Assembly: GCA_002392345.1 (NCBI GenBank)
Contig: DGGU01000042.1
Location: 1 to 64,000 of the forward strand
DNA length: 64,000 nucleotides
From: Lachnospiraceae bacterium UBA3866
GTDB lineage: Bacteria > Bacillota > Clostridia > Lachnospirales > Lachnospiraceae
Reading direction: 5' to 3'
Shown piece by piece: positions 1-8,117 of the stretch; within the stretch, counting starts at the first letter, position 1, and each line of letters opens with the position of its first letter. The notes under the pieces are model-generated. The model ran no database searches. It worked only from the letters and a program-made list of their open reading frames with translations, and was not told the origin of the DNA. Both the position numbers and the translations under genes were made by a program.

Positions 1-152
1 TATGAAAGCAAGCTTTCAAAAATGCTCCTTTTTAGAGGTTCCCTTAATATCGATACATTAATCCATAATATATAAATTATATTTTAAAAGCATATTAAAA
101 TCAAGGTGTTTAAAATTTTATAACCGCATGGAAGAAACTACAATGTATTATA

Positions 153-180
153 TTGACTTATATTTTTCGTTTGCTATAAT
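153..180 (+). promoter_or_regulatory. Sigma-A type promoter upstream of the cysteine desulfidase gene
   Basis: TTGACT at 153-158 and TATAAT at 175-180 are separated by 16 bases, and the first gene starts about 50 bases further on, after an AGAGG ribosome site. The preceding 150 bases are AT-rich and hold no gene I can support, only a small perfect inverted repeat at 3-18 (TGAAAGC, two bases, GCTTTCA) that has no T-tract. Confidence 0.6.
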
Positions 181-232
181 TGTAATTGAGTGAAATGCTT
201 CAGGTTTAATATTAGTTTTTTAGAGGTATATA

Positions 233-1543
233 ATGGTTGATAAAACATTTATATTAGATGTACTCAATCAACAGATGGTTCGTTCGACAGGGTGTACAGA
301 ACCAGCAGCAGTTAGTTTCGCTTCAAGCCTTGCAGCAAGTGAATTGAAAAAGAATGGAAATCCGATAGATAAGATTACACTTCTTGCAAGCAAAAATGTG
401 CTAAAAAATGCTATGTCTGCTGGTCTTCCCAATAGTGATAAAGTTGGCGTGAATTATGCAGCTGGCATTGGGGCAATACATGGTGATCCTAAAAATAAAC
501 TTAATGTCAATAATGATGTAGATAAAGCAACATACGACAAAGTGAAGGGTATGATACAGGATGAAAAGATTATAGTAGATCTTGCTCGAGTTCCCAATGT
601 ATTATATATAGAAGCTATAGTAGAAGGTGGTGGGCATAAAGCAAAAGCAGTAATTAAAGACGAACATACTAATGTAACTCTATTACAATATGATGATAAT
701 ATTATAATAGAAAAGAACGAAAGCGTAGATACTAATTCATTAATTACTTTTTCTGAAATTGCTATGAGATTGAATCTTGCTGATATTTATAGATTTGCCA
801 CTGAAGACTTGGATGTTGATAAAGACCCTATAGATTCTCTTAAGATGGCTGTTGAAGTCAATTCAGCAATTGCGAGAGAAGGTCTTTCTAAAGATTATGG
901 ATTGAATATAGGTAGAAATATTGCAAGAGACATAGATGAAGGTTTACTTGCCGATAATTATGTGAGTCATGCCATTATGAAAGCTGTAGCTGCAAGTGAT
1001 GCTCGTATGGCGGGTGCGCCTTATGCTGTAGTGACTAATTCTGGCAGTGGTAATCAAGGCATAACTAATGTTATGCCAATAGTATCAATGGCAGAAGATC
1101 TAAAAGTAAGTAAAGAGCAATTATATAGAGCGCTTGCACTTGGCAATCTTACAAGTATCTACATCAAAAGTAAATTCGGGACTCTATCTGCATTTTGTGG
1201 AGCTGCCATAGCGTCTACAGGAGCTGCTACTGGGATTACATATCTAAGAGGCGGAAATTATGGTGCATATGAGAGAACGATTATTAATATGATAGGGACT
1301 GTCACTGGTATGATCTGTGATGGAGCCAAACCTGATTGTTCTCTTAAGATATATGCTGGACTTCAAGGTGCATTCAATGCATCAACACTAGCTTTGCGTA
1401 ATATTCGAGTTGATAGTACAGAGGGTATAGTGTGTGCGACAGCAGAAGATAGCATCGACAATATGTGTGATCTTTCAAAATTTTGCAGTGAACTACTTGA
1501 TGAAAATATTTTAAAGATGATGATTAATAAAAATGATGATTAA
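233..1543 (+). CDS. cyuA: L-cysteine desulfidase / UPF0597 family (CyuA/YhaM-like)
   Basis: This 436-residue protein has the layout of the UPF0597 / L-serine dehydratase alpha-like family, whose E. coli member YhaM (CyuA) breaks L-cysteine down to pyruvate, ammonia and sulfide. The family motif GCTEPAA is at residues 20-26. Cysteines 322, 362 and 369 (FCGAA and CDGAKPDC) are in the position expected for the ligands of an oxygen-labile 4Fe-4S cluster. The AGAGG site and ATG at 233 are clear. A sodium:amino-acid symporter gene follows after 26 bases, so the pair probably imports and degrades one amino acid. Which one, cysteine or serine, cannot be told from the sequence. The protein should be cytoplasmic. 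Confidence 0.85.
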   Translation: MVDKTFILDVLNQQMVRSTGCTEPAAVSFASSLAASELKKNGNPIDKITLLASKNVLKNAMSAGLPNSDKVGVNYAAGIGAIHGDPKNKLNVNNDVDKATYDKVKGMIQDEKIIVDLARVPNVLYIEAIVEGGGHKAKAVIKDEHTNVTLLQYDDNIIIEKNESVDTNSLITFSEIAMRLNLADIYRFATEDLDVDKDPIDSLKMAVEVNSAIAREGLSKDYGLNIGRNIARDIDEGLLADNYVSHAIMKAVAASDARMAGAPYAVVTNSGSGNQGITNVMPIVSMAEDLKVSKEQLYRALALGNLTSIYIKSKFGTLSAFCGAAIASTGAATGITYLRGGNYGAYERTIINMIGTVTGMICDGAKPDCSLKIYAGLQGAFNASTLALRNIRVDSTEGIVCATAEDSIDNMCDLSKFCSELLDENILKMMINKNDD

Positions 1544-1569
1544 TAAAAATGTTTAGGAGGATATGATTT

Positions 1570-2766
1570 ATGAAGTTTTTTAAAAGCTTGCCATTTAGAC
1601 TCTTACTTGGAATTGCAATAGGAGCTATCATAGGCGTCTGTTGTAGACAAAATCCTGATGCAAGCGCTGGTATTATGCAAGTTATAGTTTGTGTACACAG
1701 ACTTATGGGACAATTTGTTTCATTCTGCGTACCACTAATTGTTTTTGGATTTATATGTCCATCTATCACAAAACTTGGTGATAATGCAGGAAAACTCCTA
1801 GGAGTTGCGCTAATCCTTGCATATGTAAGTAGCATACTTGCTGCAGCAATGGCTGCTATAGCAGGATACCTTATCGTTCCTAATCTTGATATCCATGAGG
1901 TAGAAGGTGCTTTGTCATTGCCAGATGCTATATTTAAACTTGATATACCACAAGTCATGCCAGTAATCACTGCACTCGTACTTTCTATAGCACTTGGACT
2001 TGCTGCAGTATGGACTAAGGCAGAGACAACAAAAAAATTACTTGCAGAGTTTCAGAAGATAGTTCTTGCCATAGTTGAGAAGGCAGTTATACCTATGCTT
2101 CCATTCTACATCGGAACTACTTTTGTAACTTTGGGATACGATGGCACACTTACAAACTTCCCTGTATTCTTAATTGCAATTGTAATCGTAATTGTAGGAC
2201 ATTTTATCTGGATGACAGTGCTTTATCTTATCGCAGGTGCTTATTCTGGTAAGAACCCTGTTGAAGTATTTAGACATTATGGACCTGCATATATCACTGC
2301 TGTAGGTACTATGTCATCAGCAGCAACTTTATCTGTAGCACTTGAGTGTGCCAACAAGAGTAAAGTTCTTAGAAAAGATTTAGTTGGTTTCGGTATACCA
2401 CTTTTTGCCAACATCCACCTTTGTGGATCAGTGCTTACTGAGACATTTTTCGTAATGCTTATATATAAGGTACTTACAGGAACACTTCCTCCAGCTTCTA
2501 CTATGATATTATTCATAGTATTACTTGGTATATTTGCTGTTGGTGCTCCTGGCGTTCCTGGTGGTACAGTAGTTGCATCACTTGGTATAGTTACCTCAGT
2601 AATCTGCGCAGGCAATCCAGAACTTGAAGCTACACTACCTGGTTTCCTTCTCGCTATATTCGCACTTCAAGATTCATTCGGTACAGCATGTAATGTAACT
2701 GGTGATGGTGCACTTACACTTATTCTTACAGGTTATGCTGAAAAGAATGGGATAAAAGAAGCATAA
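1570..2766 (+). CDS. Dicarboxylate/amino acid:cation symporter (DAACS, SstT/GltP type)
   Basis: This is a 398-residue polytopic membrane protein, preceded by AGGAGG, of the sodium- or proton-coupled DAACS family. Hydrophobic segments run from the N-terminus throughout. The Ser-rich re-entrant loop (TAVGTMSSAATLSVALE, about residues 244-260) and the C-terminal substrate motif region (GAPGVPGGTVVASLG, then DSFGTACNVTGDGALTLIL) are the family's transport-core signatures. It is co-transcribed with the cysteine desulfidase-like gene and most likely supplies its amino-acid substrate. SstT-like serine/threonine specificity is as possible as cysteine. The transcript ends at the hairpin right after the gene. 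Confidence 0.85.
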   Translation: MKFFKSLPFRLLLGIAIGAIIGVCCRQNPDASAGIMQVIVCVHRLMGQFVSFCVPLIVFGFICPSITKLGDNAGKLLGVALILAYVSSILAAAMAAIAGYLIVPNLDIHEVEGALSLPDAIFKLDIPQVMPVITALVLSIALGLAAVWTKAETTKKLLAEFQKIVLAIVEKAVIPMLPFYIGTTFVTLGYDGTLTNFPVFLIAIVIVIVGHFIWMTVLYLIAGAYSGKNPVEVFRHYGPAYITAVGTMSSAATLSVALECANKSKVLRKDLVGFGIPLFANIHLCGSVLTETFFVMLIYKVLTGTLPPASTMILFIVLLGIFAVGAPGVPGGTVVASLGIVTSVICAGNPELEATLPGFLLAIFALQDSFGTACNVTGDGALTLILTGYAEKNGIKEA

Positions 2767-2800
2767 AGACACTTTATGTTTTAAGAGAACCTTAAAACTA

Positions 2801-2823
2801 TATGGGCGAGTTGTATGAGCTCG
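2801..2823 (+). repeat. Degenerate REP-like element
   Basis: TATGGGCGAG followed by TTGTATGAGCTCG resembles the window's REP unit (GTAG plus GGGCGAGCACTGCGAGCCC), especially the copy before ygeW, but its right half has decayed. It sits between the symporter stop and the terminator. Membership of the family is an inference from the GGGCGAG core and the position of the right arm. Confidence 0.4.
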
Positions 2824-2856
2824 AAAAAAATAGAAGCTTTTAGCTTCTATTTTTTT
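2824..2856. terminator. Bidirectional rho-independent terminator
   Basis: A 15-base-pair stem (A7 TAGAAGCT pairing with AGCTTCTA T7) around a TTT loop has A and T tracts on both sides. It therefore can end the plus-strand symporter transcript and the converging minus-strand trmB transcript. The stem overlaps the trmB stop codon. Confidence 0.9.
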
Positions 2857-3569
2857 ATTATTAATTTACATATTTTATTTCCGAGCTTACTAAATTTCTC
2901 TTCATACTCAGTCATTATATTGCCTTCGCTTAGTTTCTCATCATTATGTAGATCGTAAGTATAATCTATTAATTTAAAGTTTGATAGTTTAATTTCTTCT
3001 AGGGTAAAGTCGAATAAGTCTACATTGTCTGTCTTAAACTCGATTATGCCATCGCTTTTTAAAAGTTTTTCGTATAGCAATAAGAAATTATGATGGGTGA
3101 GCCTTCTTATCTCATGTCTTTTCTTTGGCCAAGGGTCAGAGAAGTTGAGATATATTTTACTTATAGAGTGGGGAGGGAAGATATCGCCGAGTTTGGCAAT
3201 ATCAATGCATATAAATCTTAAATTAGGATAGAGAGAGGATAAGTTGGGCTCGCATAGCTCGCCCGTACGAATTTTTTCGTAGTGATCACCTATACCGTAG
3301 GCGCGAGTTATACGAGCGCCATTATCTGAGATTGTATCCGCTGCTTTTAAGACAATAGTAGCAGATCTTTCTATCCCAATATAATTGATGTCGGGATTTT
3401 TGACAGATAGTTCCGTTATAAATCGCCCTTTGCCCATGCCAAGTTCAAGATGGACAGGGTTATTATTGCTAAAGATTGGTGAGGGATCACATACTTTTTC
3501 ACTACAATCGATTACTATTTGGTGGTCGTAGATTTCTATCTCCGCATTTTTCTTGTGTCTAAGTCTCAT
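2847..3569 (-). CDS. trmB: tRNA (guanine-N7-)-methyltransferase
   Basis: TrmB forms 7-methylguanosine at position 46 of tRNA, using S-adenosylmethionine. The SAM-binding motif LELGMGKGRF, the family signature LNFSDPWPKKRH and the C-terminal EGNIMTEYEEKFSKLG are all present. At 240 residues it is longer than the usual ~215: the stretch between the ARI strand and the RFICID strand holds roughly 27 extra residues (about 99-127), including GELCEP, which is encoded by an intact REP unit on the minus strand. It still reads through without a stop, so the enzyme may tolerate the insertion. The start overlaps the stop of the upstream MATE gene by four bases, so the two are translationally coupled. Confidence 0.9.
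   Translation of the reverse strand: MRLRHKKNAEIEIYDHQIVIDCSEKVCDPSPIFSNNNPVHLELGMGKGRFITELSVKNPDINYIGIERSATIVLKAADTISDNGARITRAYGIGDHYEKIRTGELCEPNLSSLYPNLRFICIDIAKLGDIFPPHSISKIYLNFSDPWPKKRHEIRRLTHHNFLLLYEKLLKSDGIIEFKTDNVDLFDFTLEEIKLSNFKLIDYTYDLHNDEKLSEGNIMTEYEEKFSKLGNKICKLIIKK
3247..3269 (-). repeat. REP unit inside trmB
   Basis: Read on the minus strand this is GTAC followed by GGGCGAGCTATGCGAGCCC. It differs from the commonest unit only at the fourth base and in the central ACT/TAT region, and is nearly identical to the copy before ygeW. Its length is a multiple of three with its surroundings, so trmB stays open. Confidence 0.8.
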
Positions 3570-4948
3570 AGAGTTTTGATTTGTTGATCATAGGCTTTCT
3601 TAAAGAGTATCAGTATAACGACGAATGCCATGAATTCTGAGATTAGGAAACAGAACCAAGTACCATTTACTCCATATAGACTTGATAATACATAGGCAGA
3701 TGGGAGCAAGAATACTATCTGCCTTATGATAGAAGCTATAAGACTATATAATTCTTTTTTGGTCGCTTGCATAACTGAACTTAGGATTATATTGAAACTT
3801 ACGAGAGGGTAGTGGATTGCTATTGCCTTAAATGCAAAATTACCTATACGAAGCATGGTATCACTTGCATTGAAAAGTTTTAAGATTAATTCTGCATAAG
3901 TAAATACAAGGGCAGCGCCTACAAGCATCATTATGAAACCGAATATAAGTGCAACTTTTATAACCTTAGTGATTCTTTTCTTATTGTGTGATCCAAAGTT
4001 ATAAGAAACTATTGGTACCATGCCATTGTTAAGACCTATGAGTGGCATGAGAATGAAACTTTGAACCTTATAATATGAGCCAAGTACTGCAACGGCAGAA
4101 TGGTATTTCACAAGGATTGTGTTCAAACCCATTATGGTAAATGAACCTATAGCCTGCATTACAATTGATGGTAGCCCGATTTTAAATATGTTTTTAATTT
4201 TTTCAAGTTTTAATTTAAGAGTGAAGAATCTTAATTCTAAATCAGAGTTGGTATATTTATTTAAGAAATATCCAACGAAAGTGCCAAGTATCTGACCAGA
4301 GACAGTTGCTATAGCAGCACCTTTTGTTCCCATGGCTGGAAAGCCAAAAAGACCAAATATAAGTATAGGGTCGAAAATGATATTGAATATAGCACCACTA
4401 AGTTGAGTTATCATTGAGCCGACGGACTTACCTGTTGCTTGCATCATCTTTTCAAAAGATGTCTCTATGAAAAATCCAAATGAGAATACAGTCACTATAG
4501 AGAGATAGGTGATGCCTTCTTTTCTTATAGCTTCGTCAGTGGTGATTACGTTGAAGAATGTTTCCGAAAATAGAAAACCAAGTATTGAAAATATAATACT
4601 ATATATGATGGCAAGAAATAAACCATGCCTTGCAAAATCATTTGCATCTTCAAATTTCTTCTCGCCAAGCGACCTTGAGATGAGAGCGGTGACTCCGACA
4701 TTTGTACCTATATTAAGTGCAACCATCATGAATTGTATTGGATAGGCAAGAGAGAGTGCTGATAGGGCAGCTTCTGATACTCTTGCGACGAAGATGCTAT
4801 CTACCACATTATAAAGTGCGAGCATAAACATAGATATCATCATAGGGATTGACATCTTTAGTAGCAGTTCAAATATCGGCATTGTGCCAAGCTTATGGTC
4901 CACTGGATCATGGACTATTTTTCTTTCATAATCTTTAGTTAATGACAT
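3566..4948 (-). CDS. MATE family efflux transporter
   Basis: This 460-residue protein has twelve or so hydrophobic segments in two homologous halves, as in the multidrug and toxin extrusion family. The N-terminal PIFELLLKMSIPMMISMFMLALYNVVDSIFVARV segment is typical of the clostridial DinF/NorM-like branch. It would export cationic drugs or metabolites in exchange for sodium or protons across the cytoplasmic membrane. The gene is upstream of and overlapping trmB. The start follows an AGAGGAAAT site. The substrate cannot be inferred. Confidence 0.9.
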   Translation of the reverse strand: MSLTKDYERKIVHDPVDHKLGTMPIFELLLKMSIPMMISMFMLALYNVVDSIFVARVSEAALSALSLAYPIQFMMVALNIGTNVGVTALISRSLGEKKFEDANDFARHGLFLAIIYSIIFSILGFLFSETFFNVITTDEAIRKEGITYLSIVTVFSFGFFIETSFEKMMQATGKSVGSMITQLSGAIFNIIFDPILIFGLFGFPAMGTKGAAIATVSGQILGTFVGYFLNKYTNSDLELRFFTLKLKLEKIKNIFKIGLPSIVMQAIGSFTIMGLNTILVKYHSAVAVLGSYYKVQSFILMPLIGLNNGMVPIVSYNFGSHNKKRITKVIKVALIFGFIMMLVGAALVFTYAELILKLFNASDTMLRIGNFAFKAIAIHYPLVSFNIILSSVMQATKKELYSLIASIIRQIVFLLPSAYVLSSLYGVNGTWFCFLISEFMAFVVILILFKKAYDQQIKTL

Positions 4949-5055
4949 ATTTCCTCTGATATATTATAAAATCAACAATCATTACATTTTACAAAAATGA
5001 GCGAAAATTCGCAAGGACAAATTTATCATAAATATAAGGGCATAGGACAGTATAA

Positions 5056-5082
5056 TTAGCACTCACTACTTGACAGTGCTAA
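5056..5082. promoter_or_regulatory. CIRCE operator (HrcA binding site)
   Basis: TTAGCACTC, nine bases, then CAGTGCTAA: this is the CIRCE heat-shock operator with one departure from the perfect inverted repeat (C instead of G at the start of the right arm). It overlaps the -35 box of the clpB promoter, so HrcA binding would block transcription. HrcA itself is not in this window. Confidence 0.9.
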
Positions 5083-5098
5083 CAACTTGTGTTATAAT
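5070..5098 (+). promoter_or_regulatory. clpB promoter
   Basis: A consensus TTGACA (5070-5075), exactly 17 bases and a consensus TATAAT (5093-5098) form a very strong vegetative promoter. The TTGACA spans the end of the CIRCE spacer and the start of its right arm. The one non-consensus CIRCE base is the C that completes TTGACA. Confidence 0.9.
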
Positions 5099-5159
5099 AT
5101 TAGTATCTTTGTAGGAGCGAAGCTTTTAAAGTTTTTTAGACACTCGAAAGGAGGATCTT

Positions 5160-7823
5160 ATGCAAATAGATAGATTCACAAAGAAATCTGTAGAAGCAAT
5201 ACAAAACATGGAAAAACTTGCCATGAATAATGGCAACTCAGAGTTTAAGGAGATACACCTTTTAAAAGCTCTACTTAGCGTTGATGATAGTCTTATTAAA
5301 AATCTGCTTGATAAAATGGGAGTTAATATAGCAAAGCTTTCTAACGAAATAGATGATGAAGTTTCAAAATTACCTAAGGCAACTGGAGATGTACAATACC
5401 ACTATTCAAATGAGTTGAATCAGGTTATGATCAATGCAGAAGATGTGGCTAAGGGCATGAAAGATGAGTATGTATCAGTAGAACATCTATTTATTAATTT
5501 ACTAAATTATCCTGATAGTACCATAAAAAATTTATTTAGAAATTATAATATTACTAAAGAAGGTTTCTTAAAAGCATTATCAGAAGTCCGAGGAAATCAA
5601 AATGTAACATCGGATAACCCTGAAGCTACTTATGATGTGCTTAATAAATATGGCTATGATCTTGTTGAGAGAGCTAAAGATAGAAAACTTGAGCCAGTTA
5701 TTGGTAGAGATTCTGAGATAAGAAATGCAGTGATGATACTTTCAAGAAAGACCAAGAACAACCCAGTTCTTATAGGTGAACCCGGCGTAGGTAAAACTGC
5801 AGTGGTAGAAGGTCTAGCTGAAAGGATTGTAAGAGGTGATGTACCAACTCAGCTTAAGAACAAGAAATTATTTGCACTTGATATGGCAGCACTTGTAGCT
5901 GGAGCAAAGTATAGAGGTGAGTTTGAAGAGAGACTTAAATCAGTTCTAGCAGAAGTTAAGAAATCAGATGGACAGATTATACTTTTTATAGATGAGTTAC
6001 ATACCATAGTAGGAGCTGGCGGAAGTGAAGGAGCAATTGACGCGGGCAACATCTTAAAACCTATGCTTGCAAGAGGAGAATTGCATTGTATAGGCGCAAC
6101 CACACTTGATGAGTATAGAAAATATATCGAGAAAGATAAAGCTCTTGCGAGACGTTTCCAACCTATACAGATTAATGAACCATCGGTAGAAGACACTATA
6201 TCTATACTTCGTGGTATCAAAGATAGATATGAGACTTTTCATGGTGTTAAGATTACAGACGGCGCTCTTGTAGCAGCAGCTGAGATGTCGCATAGATATA
6301 TAAGCGATAGGTTCTTACCTGATAAGGCTATAGATCTCGTCGATGAAGCCTGTGCTATGATTAAGACTGAACTTGACTCTATGCCACAGGACCTTGATGC
6401 TATGAGGAGAAAGATTATGCAACTTGAAATCGAGGAACTTGCGCTCAAGAAGGAAGAAGATAAGCTTTCTAAAGAAAGACTTAGTAACATAGAAAAAGAG
6501 ATAGCAGAATTAAAGGATGAGTACAACGGTAAAGCTAGTAAATGGAATAATGAAAAGGAAGTTGTCGACTCAGTCAAAGTATTAAATGAGAAACTTGAAG
6601 AGCTAAATAAGCAGATAGAGAAGGCTGAAAATGATGCTAACCTTGAGCTTGCTTCAAAACTAAAATACCAGGATAAACCAGAACTTTTAAAACAGATAGA
6701 AGATAAGGAAAATAAAGTCAAAGAACAGGAATTGACCCTTGTGCATAATAAAGTTACAGAGGAAGAGATTGCCAAGGTTATAAGTAAATGGACCGGCATA
6801 CCTGTATCTAAGCTTACAAGCACTGAGAGAGAGAAGACATTGCATCTTGCTGATTCTCTAAAGAAAAGAGTTATAGGCCAAGACAATGCTATAGAGAAAG
6901 TTGCTAGTAGTATCATAAGAAGTAAGGCAGGTATCAAAGACCCTAAGAAACCTATAGGTTCATTCTTATTTCTTGGACCTACGGGCGTAGGAAAGACAGA
7001 ACTTGCAAAATCACTCGCCTATAATTTATTTGACGATGAGAATATGGTTATAAGAATTGACATGTCTGAATACATGGAGAAGCATGCAGTATCAAAACTC
7101 ATAGGCTCACCTCCTGGTTATGTAGGATATGATGAAGGCGGACAGCTTACTGAGAAAGTTCGTAGGAAACCATATTCAGTAATACTCTTTGATGAGATAG
7201 AGAAGGCTCATCCAGATGTATACAATATCTTACTCCAAGTACTTGATGACGGCCGTATCACTGACTCTAAGGGTGTAACTGTTGATTTTAAGAACACTAT
7301 TATAATTATGACATCAAATATCGGTTCGCAGCTTCTACTTGAAGGTGCAGATAGCCCTATAGGTTTTGTAACTGGCGGTGAAGCAAAAACTAAAATTGAT
7401 GCTGACACAGATCTAAATCTTAAGATCGGTGGCAAGAACAAAAATGGTGAGATGTCGCTTGTCGAGTCAAAAGTTATGGATGAGTTGAAAGATCATTTTA
7501 GACCAGAGTTTTTAAATCGTATTGATGAGATTATAATGTTTAGGCCACTTTCTAAGGATAATATTGACAAGATAGTAGATCTCATAATGGATGAGCTCAA
7601 TAAGAGACTTGCAAATCAACAAATTAAAGTTAAACTTACAGATAAGGCTAAGAAATATGTCATAGAAAATGGTTACGATGAAAGCTTTGGAGCAAGACCA
7701 CTTAAGAGATTCATCCAGAACTCAGTTGAAAATATCATTGCTAAGGCTGTGATTGATGGCACTGCGAAAGAAGGTGACGAGTTGACTCTCGATGTAAAGA
7801 ATGATGAATTAATAATTGTATAA
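5160..7823 (+). CDS. clpB: ATP-dependent protein disaggregase ClpB
   Basis: ClpB threads aggregated proteins through its hexameric pore together with DnaK. The 887-residue protein has the N-terminal Clp repeats (1-145), the first AAA+ module with Walker A GEPGVGKT near 206 and FIDELH Walker B, a coiled-coil middle domain (about 410-530), and the second AAA+ module with GPTGVGKT near 606, [25 protein letters not shown] pore loop and a C-terminal D2-small domain. Between the IGF strand and the [16 protein letters not shown] motif there are about 25-30 residues (735-760) more than usual. GAAAGGAGG precedes the ATG. A CIRCE operator and a consensus promoter lie upstream, and a terminator follows. 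Confidence 0.95.
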   Translation: MQIDRFTKKSVEAIQNMEKLAMNNGNSEFKEIHLLKALLSVDDSLIKNLLDKMGVNIAKLSNEIDDEVSKLPKATGDVQYHYSNELNQVMINAEDVAKGMKDEYVSVEHLFINLLNYPDSTIKNLFRNYNITKEGFLKALSEVRGNQNVTSDNPEATYDVLNKYGYDLVERAKDRKLEPVIGRDSEIRNAVMILSRKTKNNPVLIGEPGVGKTAVVEGLAERIVRGDVPTQLKNKKLFALDMAALVAGAKYRGEFEERLKSVLAEVKKSDGQIILFIDELHTIVGAGGSEGAIDAGNILKPMLARGELHCIGATTLDEYRKYIEKDKALARRFQPIQINEPSVEDTISILRGIKDRYETFHGVKITDGALVAAAEMSHRYISDRFLPDKAIDLVDEACAMIKTELDSMPQDLDAMRRKIMQLEIEELALKKEEDKLSKERLSNIEKEIAELKDEYNGKASKWNNEKEVVDSVKVLNEKLEELNKQIEKAENDANLELASKLKYQDKPELLKQIEDKENKVKEQELTLVHNKVTEEEIAKVISKWTGIPVSKLTSTEREKTLHLADSLKKRVIGQDNAIEKVASSIIRSKAGIKDPKKPIGSFLFLGPTGVGKTELAKSLAYNLFDDENMVIRIDMSEYMEKHAVSKLIGSPPGYVGYDEGGQLTEKVRRKPYSVILFDEIEKAHPDVYNILLQVLDDGRITDSKGVTVDFKNTIIIMTSNIGSQLLLEGADSPIGFVTGGEAKTKIDADTDLNLKIGGKNKNGEMSLVESKVMDELKDHFRPEFLNRIDEIIMFRPLSKDNIDKIVDLIMDELNKRLANQQIKVKLTDKAKKYVIENGYDESFGARPLKRFIQNSVENIIAKAVIDGTAKEGDELTLDVKNDELIIV

Positions 7824-7843
7824 TGCTAATTCGTTTTTATAAG

Positions 7844-7873
7844 AAATGATAGGCCATATGCCTATCATTTTTT
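7844..7873 (+). terminator. Rho-independent terminator of clpB
   Basis: AAATGATAGGC pairs with GCCTATCATTT around a CATAT loop, followed by further T residues. Confidence 0.9.
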
Positions 7874-8009
7874 ATTAAGATTTAATGAATTTTCGCTTAT
7901 TTTGTGGGTTTTCGATGCTGGATTTCTTGTATAAAGATGGGGTTTTTGTTAAAATACTATAAGAAAGTTATCGAATTAGATAGATATAATTTTAGGAGGG
8001 AAAATCAAG

Positions 8010-8117
8010 ATGTCTAAATTCAGTCTAAAAAAGCTTACAGCAGTAATACTTATAGTGACTATGATTTTTACGAGTAAGGGCCTGGCAATATTTGCAGAGT
8101 CTATTGATGACATGTGA
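8010..8117 (+). pseudogene. Detached signal peptide of the downstream cell-wall protein
   Basis: An ATG nine bases after AGGAGGG opens a 35-codon frame. It encodes a textbook Sec signal peptide: a lysine-rich start (MSKFSLKKL), a hydrophobic core (TAVILIVTMIF) and an AFA-like cleavage area (AIFAES). It stops at TGA 8115-8117. The rest of the protein continues in the -1 frame with no ribosome site of its own. The good ribosome site therefore belongs to the signal peptide, which argues for a one-base indel (or a recoding event) between about 8108 and 8117 in a gene that once ran from 8010 to 10327. Confidence 0.7.

Noticed and set aside
8115..8117. TGA as a selenocysteine codon, suggested by the selenium theme of the window
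   Set aside because: The frame does not stay open after TGA; the continuation is in another frame, and a surface-protein signal peptide is not a plausible selenoprotein.
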